Source of the DNA: Heterobilharzia americana
Lineage: Eukaryota; Platyhelminthes; Trematoda; Strigeidida; Schistosomatidae
Length of the DNA stretch: 64,000 nt
Direction of reading: 5' to 3'
Assembly: GCA_944470555.2 (NCBI GenBank)
Contig: OX104129.1
Location: 67,387,747-67,451,746, forward strand
The notes below the pieces were generated by a model. That model worked only from the letters and a program-made list of their open reading frames with translations. It did not search any database and had not been told where the DNA came from. Shown here piece by piece: positions 42,976-53,841 of this stretch. Made by a program: the position numbers and the translations under genes. How positions within the stretch are numbered: the first letter of the stretch is position 1; every line of letters begins with the position of its first letter.

Positions 42976-43699
42976 TTTTGTGTTCTTACCACTTTTATTT
43001 TCAAAGGAATGTGTAGTGAAGTTTCACGGTTACTTCTAACTATCCTAACTATATGGTAGTCACCCTAAACTGTGTGCTTTATAAGCTAATCGATGTGATA
43101 GTAAGTTGTAGGTTTTCCTCAAAACAGTATTTGCGTACTCAATTTCATGGAATGCCAAACCCAAACGCTTCAGTAAATGATAAGTAATGTCTCTAGTTTA
43201 TGCAACACCTAGCTACTCATAAAATATTGACTTACCTTGCTCATTCATTAGGTGCATTTCAAATGTAACAGATTTTGTAGTCTATCGGTGTACGAAATGT
43301 CATACAAAGAAATGTAGCCATGTAAAGATTTAGAATAAGACTTTAAAACAAGCTTTTGTAAGGTGATAGTTAGCTCTGTCAAGTCTGACTCTTTTAAGGG
43401 AGATTAAGACCCCTGAAAGATGCAGAAGTGAACATGACTCTGACATTATCGGTGACGGTGTAAATGTAAATGAAACGAATCTCATACAGTTCAGATATCA
43501 AAGAGATGAATACCCTGAAAGGTATAAATTATTTACGTTACTTTAAATTAAATGTTTGGCATCTACAGAATAGTGTCAGAAAATCACACCAAAATTTCTT
43601 ACATACATCACTTTAATAAAAACGCATGACCAAATCGTAACATGCTCAATTATTAGGCGTCTTCACTTACCAAATCACTACTTAGGCTTAATGAATAAA
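42976..43699. other. Intergenic, nothing recognised
   Basis: No identifiable feature. Confidence 0.45.
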
Positions 43700-43885
43700 A
43701 TACTACCTAATAGGTTACGAGATCATCTCAGAACCTGTAGGTTCTGCGTTCGATCCCTGTTAGGACCATGAGTGTGCACTGCTGAGGAGTCCCATACTAG
43801 GACGAAACTTTTGACCAGTGCTCCCAGGTTTCCAGCGTTCCTCCAACTGATGTCATCCCATGAAGAATACCAACTTGAAAAAAAG
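43700..43885 (+). repeat. F2 SINE, 5' truncated
   Basis: Starts within the head (B box TGCGTTCGATCCCTG, 43,745-43,759), ribozyme 43,776-43,821, tail CAACTGATGTCATCCC and AATACCAACTTG. Confidence 0.8.
43776..43821 (+). ncRNA. Hammerhead-type ribozyme (F2), core intact
   Basis: GCACTG/CAGTGC stem I (perfect, 6 bp), CTGAGGA, stem II GTCC/GGAC around CATACTA, GAAAC. The stem III strand is mutated (TTTTGAC) and the triplet reads GAC, so cleavage is doubtful. The core and two stems match the hammerhead consensus well. Confidence 0.8.
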
Positions 43886-44049
43886 AGTAATTCGACGAAA
43901 TATTTTCGGTAGTCGAAAATTTAAGCAGGCCGCCGACTTTTTGTTTTAGTAGAATATAGTGAACTGGAAATCGAAAGATGCACAAAAGGTAACAAGCCAA
44001 TATTCCGTAGGAAAAAATATCAGGACATAGACTGATATGATTCATTTTG

Positions 44050-44190
44050 AAGTTCTGTAGGGATTCATTGATTTCAGGGTAGCAGTCATCATAGACGGAT
44101 ATCGACTGCAGAACCAATGAGACCCCTGCAAACACGGAACAGATGTTTTGTCTTAGTATGGAACTCCTCAGTAGTAGACATCAACTACCG
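44050..44190 (-). repeat. F2 SINE, left half of inverted pair
   Basis: Minus strand: ribozyme near 44,138-44,178 (CTGAGGA, GTTC...AAGA, CAAAACATC) and tail to 44,050. Confidence 0.65.
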
Positions 44191-44199
44191 CAATGGGAT

Positions 44200-44530
44200 T
44201 TACTGACATGGTTTCAGACGGATCTCTTGAAGTCCTAGTTAAGAAGTTGTGACCTGTTCAGTCAATCAAGTCGCACATCAGGACAAACACTCGCCGATGA
44301 TACTGGATGATGTTCACACTATAAAGCGAATTAACTGAAGTTCGAAGAACGTGAACCACTGAATTTTGACTAATCGTCTGGATGTCAACATGCTTGTCAT
44401 AGAATCTTAAAGTGCTGGGTTCGACCTCTAGAGAATTCGTCCTTCTGAACTACCTAGGAGTCCTATTCTAAAAAGAGGGTTACCAATGGTTCGTCAACTG
44501 ATATCAGTCCACGATGAATAGTGACTTCAA
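44200..44530 (+). repeat. F2 SINE, right half of inverted pair, degraded
   Basis: Leader with GAAGTCCTAGTTAAGAAG, block CCGATGATACTGGATG, B box CTGGGTTCGACCTC (44,416-44,429), remnants of the ribozyme (GGAGTCCTATTCTA) and tail CTGATATCAGTCCACG. Confidence 0.65.
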
Positions 44531-44759
44531 ATAAGGTGTTTAGTTTTCTAGTTTCCTAGCTTCTTCTTTTCAGAAACAAACAGTTCTATACTCTTCGTTA
44601 TTTTATGTTTGCATATACCTCTTGCGTAATATTGATTCTCTAACTTCTGTATTACATGATTTTATTGTTCGATTCATAGTTCATTGCGTGTTGTTAACAA
44701 CAAGCTTTGGTATATTTTATATCTTTAATCTACTAACTAGCGGTTCCATACACACAGAT

Positions 44760-46858
44760 CTCTCAATTGGATATTGATGGTCAGTTTGAAAATCTCTATG
44801 ACCAACTAAGTCCTCTTATCCCTCTTACATCTTCAGATCATCAAAGTTGGTTGAAGGCTAAATTAGTTGATACTTCTCATCAATTCCATAGTTCAGAAAC
44901 AATACAAAGAAGCATTTTGAGTTCATGACACCTCAAATCTTTGAAAGAATTACAGAATAGATCAGATATAATCACTGTCAAACCCGATAAAGGATCAGAT
45001 ATCGTTGTGATAAATAAATGTGACCATAAAAATGAGAATAAAATGTTATTCATCCTCAGTAATGAAAGCAAATTCATAGCTGATGTTTTATCAGAAGATA
45101 TTAGAAAATTTGAAGCAAAAGTAACCACTCATTTAGTAAAGCTGTTGAATATGAATGCTATTGATAAAGAGGAATTTAATTCATTGAAACCTATGAGATC
45201 TGAATTTCTAAATTTATATGGATTACTTAAGATTGATAAAGTTAATAATCGTTTACGCCCTATACTGTCTATCTGTCCTTCCCTCAAATATAAACTGGTA
45301 AAATGGTTAGTGAAAATGTTAAATCCAGTTAGCAAAAGAATTCTGTCAGTATTCATTGAAAGATACTTTTCAACTTGTTGACTGTCTTAGTAACATGAAT
45401 ATCAGGAACAAGACTATGTACTCTTTCGATGTAGATTCATTATCCACTAACGTGACGTTGTCTAAGACCACAAACATTCTCTGTGACTACATATCTTCTA
45501 GAAGCCTCCTGTTTCCTATTACTGCAACTTTTCTGATGGAGCTATTCTGGTTGTGTACTGACAAAGTTCACTTCACAGTTGAAAGTGAACGCTTTCGATA
45601 AGTTGACGGTGTAGCTATGGGTAGCCCTTAGGATCACTACAGGCTGATATTTATATATCATGTATCGAAAATCTGGCTGGTGATCTCATTGCTACAGGTT
45701 CTATATACAAGAGATGTCTTGATGACATCATAGTGATTTGTGAGAGGTATGAGGGTATGGCTTATCCACTAAAAAGACTTAGCACCGTACAAACTCACAT
45801 CAGTTTGACTTGTGAGAAAGAGGATAATAATCATCTGCCATTCTTAGACACACCTTTTTGTTGACGAGAAGATGGTTCAGTAAGACGGTCAGTCTACAGA
45901 AACCCTACATGAACAGGACAATACCTGAATTTTCACAGTATTTGTGTAGTCCAGTGCGAGTGAGGTTTAGTAAAATGACTGATTAATAGAATCTATCGTA
46001 TCAGTACATCAGATGCAATGGATGAAGATATCAAATTAATAAACAAAACACTTATGGAAAATGGATATATCTGACGAAGTTTATAAACCGTTGTAGAGGT
46101 CAATTAGCAGCGAAGCAAATTCTATACACGTTTCCTAAGAAAAGCGCCCAATACACAGCGAAGTTGAGATGTAGGCTCATATCACCCATTCACAAAACAT
46201 ATTAAGCAGATAATCTTATCATTATGGTAAAAACAAAACACATGCCTCACAAAAAACCTCACCAAACACTGCATCAACAATCACGTCACATCTCATTGTA
46301 TTCACCAATTTACATGTGTGTGTGTATGTAGTCACACATACATAGGGAGGAGTAATGGAGTCATGCAGTTGAGAGTTGGAGAATATGTAATTGAATGGCT
46401 TCGAAAAACAAATGGAATGTGAAATCGTGATAAACACTGTTGGCAAACGAACCTCTTCATCTATAACTAAACATATCATAGAAACAGGTGACAAAACTAG
46501 TGTTCAAACAACTTTCAAAGTTTTCTGTAGAAACAGTCAGTCAGGGATGTGTACTGAGATTTGTGGAGGCGATAGCTATAGTTGTAGGTAAATTGAAACC
46601 ACGTTTGTGTGTACGAAAGCAATTTATTCTCATACTGTCCCCACCTTTCTTGGTGAACTTTGTTATCTCACTCAGATTAGGATCAAATATGTCATTCTTT
46701 CTGTTTGTTCTTATCTTTCTTAATTTTGTTGTATTTGTCCTTTCATTTATTCTTCGGTTTAATATGTATTAACTTGACAAGTGAATGTGTGATCGAGCAT
46801 ATTGTTGGGGATGCACTATGCAAATTCATCAATCATATTGTTCAGATAAACTTCGTCT
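44760..46858 (+). pseudogene. Penelope-like element, RT plus GIY-YIG, most complete domain set
   Basis: ORF 44,941-45,381 encodes the RT N-terminal part: ITVKPDKGSDIVVINK, LYGLLKIDK and LRPILSI. A frameshift near 45,356 leads to motif A (SFDVDSLSTNVTL, 45,420-45,460) and LCTDKVHFTVE. A stop at about 45,598 precedes GVAMGSP (motif B) with another stop. Motif C is degraded to CLDD (near 45,715-45,727, YVDD in the intact copy), then PFLDT and SVRRSVYR. The GIY-YIG core (SHTYIGRS) is near 46,331-46,356 and ORF 46,391-46,591 holds KRTSSSITKHIIETGDK. The tail ends with GATAAACTTCGTCT (to 46,858). It is the only copy here retaining the RT fingers region, but it is clearly dead. Confidence 0.8.
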
Positions 46859-47149
46859 TCTAATGTACGTTATGGGGATAGCGGTACAGTTATAGGGCCA
46901 AGTCACGAAAAGAACTCTCTTTTCATTGATTAGGCTTTACATGAGTCGCACTTGTTCAGTTCACTATCCTAACCATATCATCTGTTCATACAAGAAAATA
47001 CGATACTAACAGAATGAACAGAAAAGCAATCTTCAAGGACAAAAGTTATTGAGGATGATGAGTATAACAGCCACAGTCATGATTAACAAATCGCCATCCT
47101 TGGTTGTTTTTAAGTAAAAATGTCTTTTTGAGGTGAATATGGATTTTTA

Positions 47150-47258
47150 ATTTAGAGGTAGTATTCATCATGGATTGATATCAGTTGGGGAACCACTAAG
47201 AATCTCGGAGCACTAGACAGCTGTGTCATCCTAGTATGGGACTCCTCAGGAATACGCA
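47150..47258 (-). repeat. F2 SINE, left half of inverted pair
   Basis: Minus strand: CTGAGGA, GTCC, CATACTA, GGAT, then GACA for GAAA, CAGCTGTC (47,210-47,257), and tail ATCAATCCATGATGAATAC. It begins at the ribozyme, with the head missing. Confidence 0.75.
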
Positions 47259-47269
47259 CCCACCACAGA

Positions 47270-47470
47270 AGTTAGAAACTGTGAACCACTGGAAATCGAC
47301 TCATTGGCTGAATGGTTAACGCGTTCACCGTGAAACCTGAAGGTCCTGAGTTCGACCCCTAGCCGGGTCGTGGGTGCGTACTACTAGGGAGTTCTATACC
47401 AGGACGAAACAGCTCTCAGTGGTTCCCCAACTGATGTCAGTCCATGATGAATACTACCTCTAAAAGTGTC
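47270..47470 (+). repeat. F2 SINE, right half of inverted pair
   Basis: Head CGACTCATTGGCTGAATGG (47,309-47,327), B box CTGAGTTCGACCCC, ribozyme 47,377-47,422 (CTAGGGA, GTTC...CAGGAC, GAAACAGCTCTC), tail CTGATGTCAGTCCATG. Confidence 0.75.
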
Positions 47471-48049
47471 TTTTGTTTGTACAGCAATAGGATAGGAAGA
47501 CTGTACAAAAAAATACTACTATACTGATGAGTCACCTATTATGAATATACACTTGAAAAGACATACCATTGGACATACATAGACAATAGAATAGTTAAAA
47601 TGAATACTAAACAATGCATATCTTGAGCATACGGTTTATTATACACATACGGCATACACGTCTATGCCAGCTAATAACACAGAAACTACTCGAATACTTA
47701 TCTTGTCAGGAATTTCACTAGGATTTCAGGAAACTGGGATAGAATTCCATACTGTAGCCACTGTATATAGTAATGTCACCAAATTTGTAGTGTTTAGTAT
47801 GTGTGTTACTGTGACTATGACCCTGAACAAAAGTGTATTGAACTAGGGCGCGGCATATTTTGTTTTTTCAAGGTCACAATTGGTCAATAACGGAAATCTA
47901 TTTCTCATTGAAGTCAATAAGTTCTTCTTTTTTCTTTGTCACCAGTTTTGTTGTTCTCATGATCATTATTATTCCATTTTTCATGTATTTTATTGATGGT
48001 AAAAATTCCATTGCAGGGAATTTAGCCATTTAACCTAAGATATTAATGG
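47471..48049. other. Intergenic, nothing recognised
   Basis: A 60-codon ORF at 47,664-47,846 has no motif. Confidence 0.4.
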
Positions 48050-48225
48050 TAGACTAGGGTTACCAGTGGAATCTAGGCCGTACATTTCGTCCCACCTTGG
48101 ACTCGTCAGTTGGATGTACCTCCCTCCCAGTGACCTATGTTGCTCCCATTGGGACTTGGACCTGGAGCAAATCGCTGCAAATCCCAGAGCGTTACCCACT
48201 GAACCATCAAGTCATGACATAACCA
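48050..48225 (-). repeat. F1 hammerhead SINE, 3' truncated
   Basis: Minus strand: head with TGGTTCAGTGGGTAACGC (48,190-48,207), ribozyme 48,071-48,115, tail cut at about 48,050. Confidence 0.75.
48071..48115 (-). ncRNA. Hammerhead ribozyme, core intact, triplet mutated (F1)
   Basis: Minus strand: ATCCAA/CTAGAT stem I (one mismatch), CTGACGA, GTCC/GGAC, GAAA. The cleavage triplet reads GGC instead of GTC, which should block cleavage. Confidence 0.75.
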
Positions 48226-48599
48226 ATATCATCTTGAAATTTTGTGTTTACCTGACACGATATACTAGTGATGACTAATAATACTTTCGGTTTTACCTTC
48301 ACTGACATAGGATAGTGTATGAATATAAGCAGCGAAATAGACTTCTTAACTAACTTAATCTGTGATATAATATAGAAGACTGGCTAATACTAGCGAACAC
48401 TTTTTTCACACGATTTCTTTCCTGAATATCTTTAAACTGAATGAGAACAACAGTTTTTGTAGAATAGCATGAATAGATCTTATTTCAGAGTTTTTCATCA
48501 GCTGCCTACAATCTAAAGTAGTTTCAGTATCAATATCCTAACTGGGCAGTCAATGGAAATATGATCAATTGATAGTAACGCCTCGTTGATTCACATAAC
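48226..48599. other. Intergenic, nothing recognised
   Basis: No identifiable feature. Confidence 0.45.
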
Positions 48600-48790
48600 A
48601 GTTGGGTAGGATCTTTGGTGACTGAAATTAAAGGAAAAACTGGTCAACAGTCGAACTTCGTAGTTCAATTAGTAGAATATCAGGCCAGAAACCCAATGGT
48701 CACTGGTTTGAATTCTGGCGCAGCCCAAATTTTCATTCCAGCTTCAAGTATCACACAGTATCAATAATATAAATCTGCCAAACCACGGCT
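48600..48790 (+). repeat. F4 tRNA-like SINE
   Basis: Upstream block TCTTTGGTGACTG, head CGTAGTTCAATTAGTAG (A box, 48,659-48,675), CAGGCCAGAAACCCAATGG, B box TGGTTTGAATTCTGGCG (48,703-48,719), tail TTTTCATTCCAGCTTC. No ribozyme seen. Confidence 0.65.
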
Positions 48791-48944
48791 GTCTCAGTTA
48801 AAAATATAATCAAAATATTTTAAAAAAATCTTTACATACTTTATTTGATCAACATGAAAGAAAATTATTCGTTTGAAAGAAAGACAACATTACATTCAAC
48901 TAATGCACTTGAAGTATTTGGAATGTATTCGTTTCTAAGAGAGT

Positions 48945-49180
48945 TTTTATCATGAAATCCCATTAACTGGAGAACCAATGAAAACCTTGAAGTTATGGGC
49001 AGCTGTTTCGCCCTAATATAGGACTCCTCAGTAGTGCACAACCTCGATCTTACGAGAAAATGATCCCAAGACCGTCACAAATGATAGCCAGCAATTTACC
49101 ATCCAGCCACTGAGTCGGAATACAAGGCTGCACATTTACCTGCTTCTATCAGTTCGTAATATAACGTAATAACTAAACTG
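48945..49180 (-). repeat. F2 SINE, left half of inverted pair
   Basis: Minus strand: head CCGACTCAGTGGCTGGATGG (49,097-49,118), ribozyme 48,997-49,038, shortened tail. Confidence 0.7.
48997..49038 (-). ncRNA. Hammerhead-type ribozyme (F2), core intact, stem I lost
   Basis: Minus strand: TGCACTA, CTGAGGA, stem II GTCC/GGGC (one G-U), GAAAC, AGCTGCC. The triplet is GCC rather than GTC and the 3' strand of stem I is mutated. Confidence 0.65.
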
Positions 49181-49279
49181 TGAACTAGAAGGTCCACAAG
49201 GTCAGGTGTAAAGAAAAGTACTCTCTAATAGCATCGGACGTTGGTCGGACTATTTCGCGATTGGGTAGAAGTAAGAGAC

Positions 49280-49425
49280 TGTAGACTATTCGATTCCAAC
49301 TCAGTGGCCAAGTAGTATCATGCTCATCATAAGACCTGATAATACTAGGCTCAATTCCACATGAGGTTATAGTTGTGCACATAAGATAAAATGGATGTCC
49401 AGGGCTTTCAGGCATTGATTGGTCA
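49280..49425 (+). repeat. F2 SINE, right half of inverted pair, degraded
   Basis: Head CAACTCAGTGGCCAAGTAG, B box TAGGCTCAATTCC, and a trace of ribozyme (AAGATAAAATGG). Followed directly by an F3 copy. Confidence 0.6.
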
Positions 49426-49675
49426 CGGGAGTGCAACCGATTTCGTGTTGTCCAGTCCTGAGTGTAGACCGGATTCTGTCGATCATATTTGCAATATGGC
49501 AACCAAGCTAGGAAGCTGAGCATCACGGTGAACATTAGTAGATGTTAGTTGGTTGGAGGCAATCGACAGGAAGCTCTGCTCGACCTAGGTTTTGTGCTTT
49601 TTGGCACTCGTCAACAAAACGTATCTGCAACCTCGACAGTAACTGACATCCCACCTGAGATTCGAACCCACTCAG
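49415..49675 (-). repeat. F3 SINE, left half of inverted pair
   Basis: Minus strand: B box GTGGGTTCGAATCTC at the right end, core near 49,580-49,625 (TTGACGA, stem II GTGC/GCAC perfect, AAAACCTAGGTCG), tail TCGATTGCCTCCAACCAAC and TGACCAATCAATGCC. The GTGC/GCAC stem helps define the family structure. Confidence 0.8.
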
Positions 49676-49925
49676 GACTAGACAATATGAAATTGGTTGC
49701 ACTCCCGTGACCAATCAGTACACGTAAGCCAGTCCTGCAGGAGGTCAATCGCAACCCGAACAGCTCAGTGGTAAAGTAGTTGACTACAACACTGGGTGAC
49801 GCGGGTTCGAATCTCAGGTGAAACATTAGTTCCGTCGATGTCGCAGTTACGCCTTGCTGACGAGTGCCGAAAAGGACGAAACCTAGGTTGGGTATGGCTT
49901 CCTGCCGATAGTTTCGAACCAAATA
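49676..49925 (+). repeat. F3 SINE, right half of inverted pair, tail-to-head
   Basis: Opens with tail text (GACTAGACAATATG, TTGCACTCCCGTGACC) and passes through CAGTCCTGCAGGAGGTC into the head (ACCCGAACAGCTCAGTGG, 49,756), B box GCGGGTTCGAATCTC (49,801-49,815) and core 49,851-49,898. Confidence 0.8.
49851..49898 (+). ncRNA. Hammerhead-like motif (F3), best stem II
   Basis: CTGACGA (49,857-49,863), stem II GTGCC/GGAC with one bulge, GAAACCTAGGTT. Stem III is the self-complementary CCTAGG; the triplet is GTT. Stem I can form only with an offset, so activity is uncertain. Confidence 0.55.
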
Positions 49926-50449
49926 ACAGGGCTTTCAGGTTTTCAGTGTTTCTCTGACTAATAAAATCAACCAATCTCTATTAGCCTGTATAATGAATGT
50001 ATGAATTTTGATTTGAAAATGAACTCGTCGAAATTATCAACCGGCAACATGAATCAAAGATGAAAAGTTCAAAAAACTATAAATAAACCATGAATTCACA
50101 TCCAGTCAAGTTTTTTAACCCTTCACACTAAGATTTAGGAATTATTGTGTGAAATATACCCATTCGGATATGAAAGAAGAACAAGTTTTTCAGCAAAGAG
50201 TTTCTTTCAGTGATTTCGTTCTCAAAGCTGTTCAATAGTAAATTTATACATTTTTCTGGTGTAAAGATCTATCAAGCATGGCAACACACAAATAGTGTCA
50301 ATAAATGAGATGTCATTAAAATCAAAAAAATAAAATTACTTGAGAAGTGTGCAGTGTGAAAACAGAAAAATGGAAAGAAAAGTTGGAAGGAGTTAGAGAA
50401 GATTTCAAAGACTAAAAACTAAGACCTTAAGGGAAGAAGGGGCTGAACA
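49926..50449. other. Intergenic with a short PLE end segment
   Basis: 50,170-50,250 (CAGCAAAGAGTTTCTTTC, GTTCTCAAAGCTG) matches the PLE end segment seen at 5.6 and 7.5 kb. Otherwise nothing recognised. Confidence 0.45.
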
Positions 50450-50855
50450 ATCTGCTTTTATGTACACAGTTCATGCTTCTATGTGTGGATGACAAATGCT
50501 TCGGTGATGCAGAGAATACAAAGACATACAGCATATGGGAGGTTTATTTTCTCTTTATAGATGACTATGAACCAGGAGGTTCTTGAGATTTTGTGATCCA
50601 TGTTCACGATATGTTGAACTATAGCCTTCCTTATCGCTCCATTGTTACCTCTTTGTAACCAAGTAGTAAAGTGTTATCGAACCCTTTTGGACAACAGTCG
50701 CATGGAACGACCTATATACCTGGCTCCATAAGACCTGGTGAGTTGATATATGCACACAGAATTAGTAGTATCAACCTACCATGAAACAATGATTAATGAC
50801 TTTCTAATGGATGAATGCAAAAAAATAATACACAGAAGCAGACTTCGAAAGTGTA
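50450..50855 (-). pseudogene. PLE GIY-YIG fragment, different lineage
   Basis: Minus-strand translation from about 50,760 reads VCIYQLT, GARYIGRSMRLLSKRV, HFTTWLQRG and AIVQHIVNMDHK. This is the GIY-YIG core with the downstream His-containing segment. Two internal stops are present. It lies directly next to, and in the same orientation as, the PLE at 50,862-51,620. Confidence 0.6.
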
Positions 50856-50861
50856 ACTATA

Positions 50862-51620
50862 AGACGAAGTTTATCTGAACAATATGTGTGATGTATTTGC
50901 GCAGTGCATCCCCAACAATCTGCTCGATCACAAATTTACTCATCAACTCAATATATATTAAACCGAAGGACAAATGCAACAATTAACATAATAGGGGGAT
51001 TAAAATTAAGAAAGACGAGAACAAACAGGAAGAATGACATATTCGATCCTAATCTTGGTAAGAAAACAAAGTTCACAAAGGTAGGTGGGGACAGTATGAG
51101 AATAAATTGATTTCGTACACACAAACGTGGTTTCAATTTACCTACAACTATAGCTATCGCCTCCACAAATCTCAGTACACATCCCTGACTGACTGTTTCT
51201 ACAGAAAACTTTGAAAGTTGTTTGAACACTAGTTTTGTCACCTGTTTCTATGATATGTTTAGTTATAGATGAAGAGGTTCGTTTGCCAACAGTGTTTATC
51301 ACGATTTCACATTCCATTTGTTTTCGAAGCCATTCAATTACATATTCTCCAACTCTCAACTGCATGACTCCATTACTCCTCCCTATGTATGTGTGACTAC
51401 ATACACACACACATGTAAATTGGTGAATACAATGAGATGTGACGTGATTGTTGATGCAGTGTTTGGTGAGGTTTTTTGTGAGGCATGTGTTTTGTTTTTA
51501 CCATAATGATAAGATTATCTGCTTAATATGTTTTGTGAATGGGTGATATGAGCCTACATCTCAACTTCGCTGTGTATTGTAGAGTGATATGGACGCTTTT
51601 CTTTGGAACCATGTATGTGA
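50862..51620 (-). pseudogene. PLE GIY-YIG domain and 3' end
   Basis: Minus ORF 51,138-51,410 carries SHTYIGRSNGVMQLRVGEYV, then MECEIVINTVGKRTSSSITK, HIIETGDK and TFKVFCRNSQS. ORF 50,948-51,241 (other frame) holds the C-terminus. The 3' end runs to AGACGAAGTTTATC at 50,862. It is closely related to the copy at 46.2-46.86 kb and to 39.98-40.76 kb. The RT is missing except for short text near 51,560-51,620. Confidence 0.75.
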
Positions 51621-51869
51621 AAGCTAGTTGACTGACAATGAAATTCAGCTCAGATTAATGTCAATGCAGGGATAAATAATAGTACATAGGGCTGATAAAG
51701 CAGTAACACCTATTTTGAATACAGTAGGGACTATACACACATCGGAAAATCGCTACAGTCGGCACAAATGCAAGGGAAGTTTCATAAACAGTTAGTAAGA
51801 TATACTTTGAGCGCATTCATAATCTTACATAGTGTCACCTCTGTGTTCATAAGCATAACTACTTTTCAG

Positions 51870-51962
51870 CCTACCCAAGAAGTCCGATTGAAAAAGATTA
51901 CACTAAAGCGTTTTAGGGTGCGCACCAAAGACTTCCACTTTCTTTTTATATCAACAGCCTTG
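51870..51962 (+). CDS. Candidate 93-bp internal exon of a host gene
   Basis: An acceptor-like ACTACTTTTCAG ends at 51,869, and a strong donor (TTG/GTAAGTATG) begins at 51,963. The 31 codons between are open: basic residues (VRLKKITLKRFRVRTKD), then a hydrophobic start (FHFLFISTAL). Length is a multiple of three, phase 0 at both ends. Joined to the candidate exon at 60,690 (also phase 0, same strand) it would continue the hydrophobic run into VVWNLPHCLHFL, forming an N-terminal membrane segment after a basic stretch. This recalls the N-terminus of TMEM181-type proteins, but the match is from memory and weak. It could still be a chance ORF. Confidence 0.35.
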
Positions 51963-52214
51963 GTAAGTATGAAATCCAGTTTGTAGATAGTTGGCAAACT
52001 GGTTACTTCACGTTGGCATTTATCACAAGTGAGTTTATTTTACAACCACCCACCTCTGGTACTCACATGGTTTCTGTTGGAAAAAACTCAATAGCCAAGA
52101 TCACCATAATGACATGAAATCATGAAACATACTGCTACTGAACAATATGGGTGGTTGAAAACCAATCTCAATGATCGGTGGGTTTCGCTAGCCAACCAGA
52201 TCAGAGTAATCTAA

Positions 52215-52372
52215 ACACCAAATGGTCAAGGAAGAGCAACCAATTTCATGTTGTCTAGTCCTGAGTGCAAACCAAATCCTATTGATCATATTTGCAATGC
52301 GGTCACAAAGATAGGAGGCTCAGCATCGCGGTGCACATTAGTAGATATTAGCTGGTTGGAGGCAATCGGTGA
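52215..52372 (-). repeat. F3 SINE tail, left half of inverted pair
   Basis: Minus strand tail only: GATTGCCTCCAACCAGC, CACCGCGATGCTGAGCC, TAGACAACATGAAATTGG. No head or core. Confidence 0.65.
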
Positions 52373-52640
52373 TGCTGAGCCTCTTAGCTTAGTGACCACA
52401 ATACAAATATAATCAGTAAAATTCGGTCTGCACTCAGGACTGCAGGAGGTCAGTCACGGCATGAATAGCTCAATGATAAAGTTGCTGCCTACAACACTGG
52501 GTGACGGGGTTTCGAATCTCAGGCGGGATACCAGTTCCGTCGAGGTTTCAGATACACCTTGCTGACGAGTGCAAACAAGCCTGAAACGCAGGACGAGCAG
52601 GGCTTTCTGCCGATTGCCTCCAAGTAACTAACATCAAATG
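52365..52640 (+). repeat. F3 SINE, right half of inverted pair, tail-to-head
   Basis: Starts with tail text (TGATGCTGAGCCTCTTAGC, CTGCACTCAGGACTGC), then head GCATGAATAGCTCAATGA, B box GGGTTTCGAATCTC (52,506-52,519), core at about 52,553-52,600 (CTGACGA, GAAACGCAGGACG), tail TGCCGATTGCCTCC. Confidence 0.75.
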
Positions 52641-52818
52641 GCCCTTTCCTGTATTTAGGGCCAAGTTAATCAGCTTTAAGAAATATCAACGCGAATCGTA
52701 CAATGTTTAAATCACTCGCAAACTGATCACCTTATAATAATTTTAGTTTTCAATGCAAACCAGCAAGTCTGATTTACTTGGTCTGAACAGTTAGGTTTTG
52801 TGAGCTGAATCTGTCCAC

Positions 52819-52870
52819 GTACACCGCTGATGAGCTCATCCCCAAACGAGGGAAACTGCTAGCTTGTGTT
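52819..52870 (+). ncRNA. Isolated hammerhead-like motif
   Basis: CTGATGA (52,827-52,833), a possible stem II (CTC with GAG around ATCCCCAAAC), GAAAC (52,852-52,856), then TGCTAGC, a self-complementary stretch in the stem III position. Flanking ACAC/GTGT could extend stem I. It is not part of F1-F3, and no tRNA-like head is seen upstream. Confidence 0.4.
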
Positions 52871-53839
52871 TAAATCACTGAGATTACACTGGCTGGCGAA
52901 ATTTATGGATCAGTCTGATTGGTTTTTAACTTATCAAGTTGTTCAGTAGAATATTTCGAAGTATGAAGTTCACTAAGTTTGGTAATTGCCAACATCTTTA
53001 TTTGGTACATATAAAGTATCAGTCCCATTTCTAAAAGCAGTAAGACTGTACTATATTTGATGCATTTTCAGGATGTCTTTGTTGCCTCTTGCTTTTGCTT
53101 TGCATTTTCAGAAGTTTTCACAGATTTACAGGCGCATAAATATAAACATGGAATAGGCTTTGCCTATTTATTAGTGAAAATTAAAAAGGAAAACACAGTC
53201 TAGAATAGTCTTTACAGTAAGGTTGCTTGAAACTGTCGAAGTTGACGAAAGTACTGTTTCAAATAGTAGCAATCCATGCTGCGTATAAAAAATGTATTTA
53301 GAATTTAAGCTAAACATCGATATGTAACAATGAATGTCAAGGTTCGTACTAAACTAATGGGTAAAAGAAAGTAGCATATTAGATGGGAAATTTTTGTTTC
53401 AAGGAATAGGTTTCAGTTGCGACGAATTTGCTTTCGGAATAGACAGACAAGTAAGAAGTGCAACCTTTAGGGCCTAGGTGATAAAAAAATGTTTTGAAAT
53501 GTATCAAAAGGTGTTGTCAATTACATAGGTTTAATATGATAAAGTTCTGATTCAGATTTGTCCGTTCATATGTGTAATAGAGAAGTATGTAAACATTAAC
53601 ACTGAACACGTAGTACTTACTGTCCAAAAGTTTATGTCTAAGATGTCTAGCCGTGTTCACCACTGCAACAGGCTTTCATGTTAATATAAGGCCCTTAGTC
53701 AACAAATTAGTCTATCATAAGTGTCCAGAAAAAACACCCGAAGTTTGCTGTGGACTACTGGTTGCACAACCATCGAAAGCCACCACAGCTCCTTCTTGTA
53801 GGACGGGAACAGTATAGTGTTTGGTGTTATAACATTTAA
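52871..53839. other. Intergenic, nothing recognised
   Basis: No identifiable gene or repeat. Confidence 0.45.
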
Positions 53840-53841
53840 AC

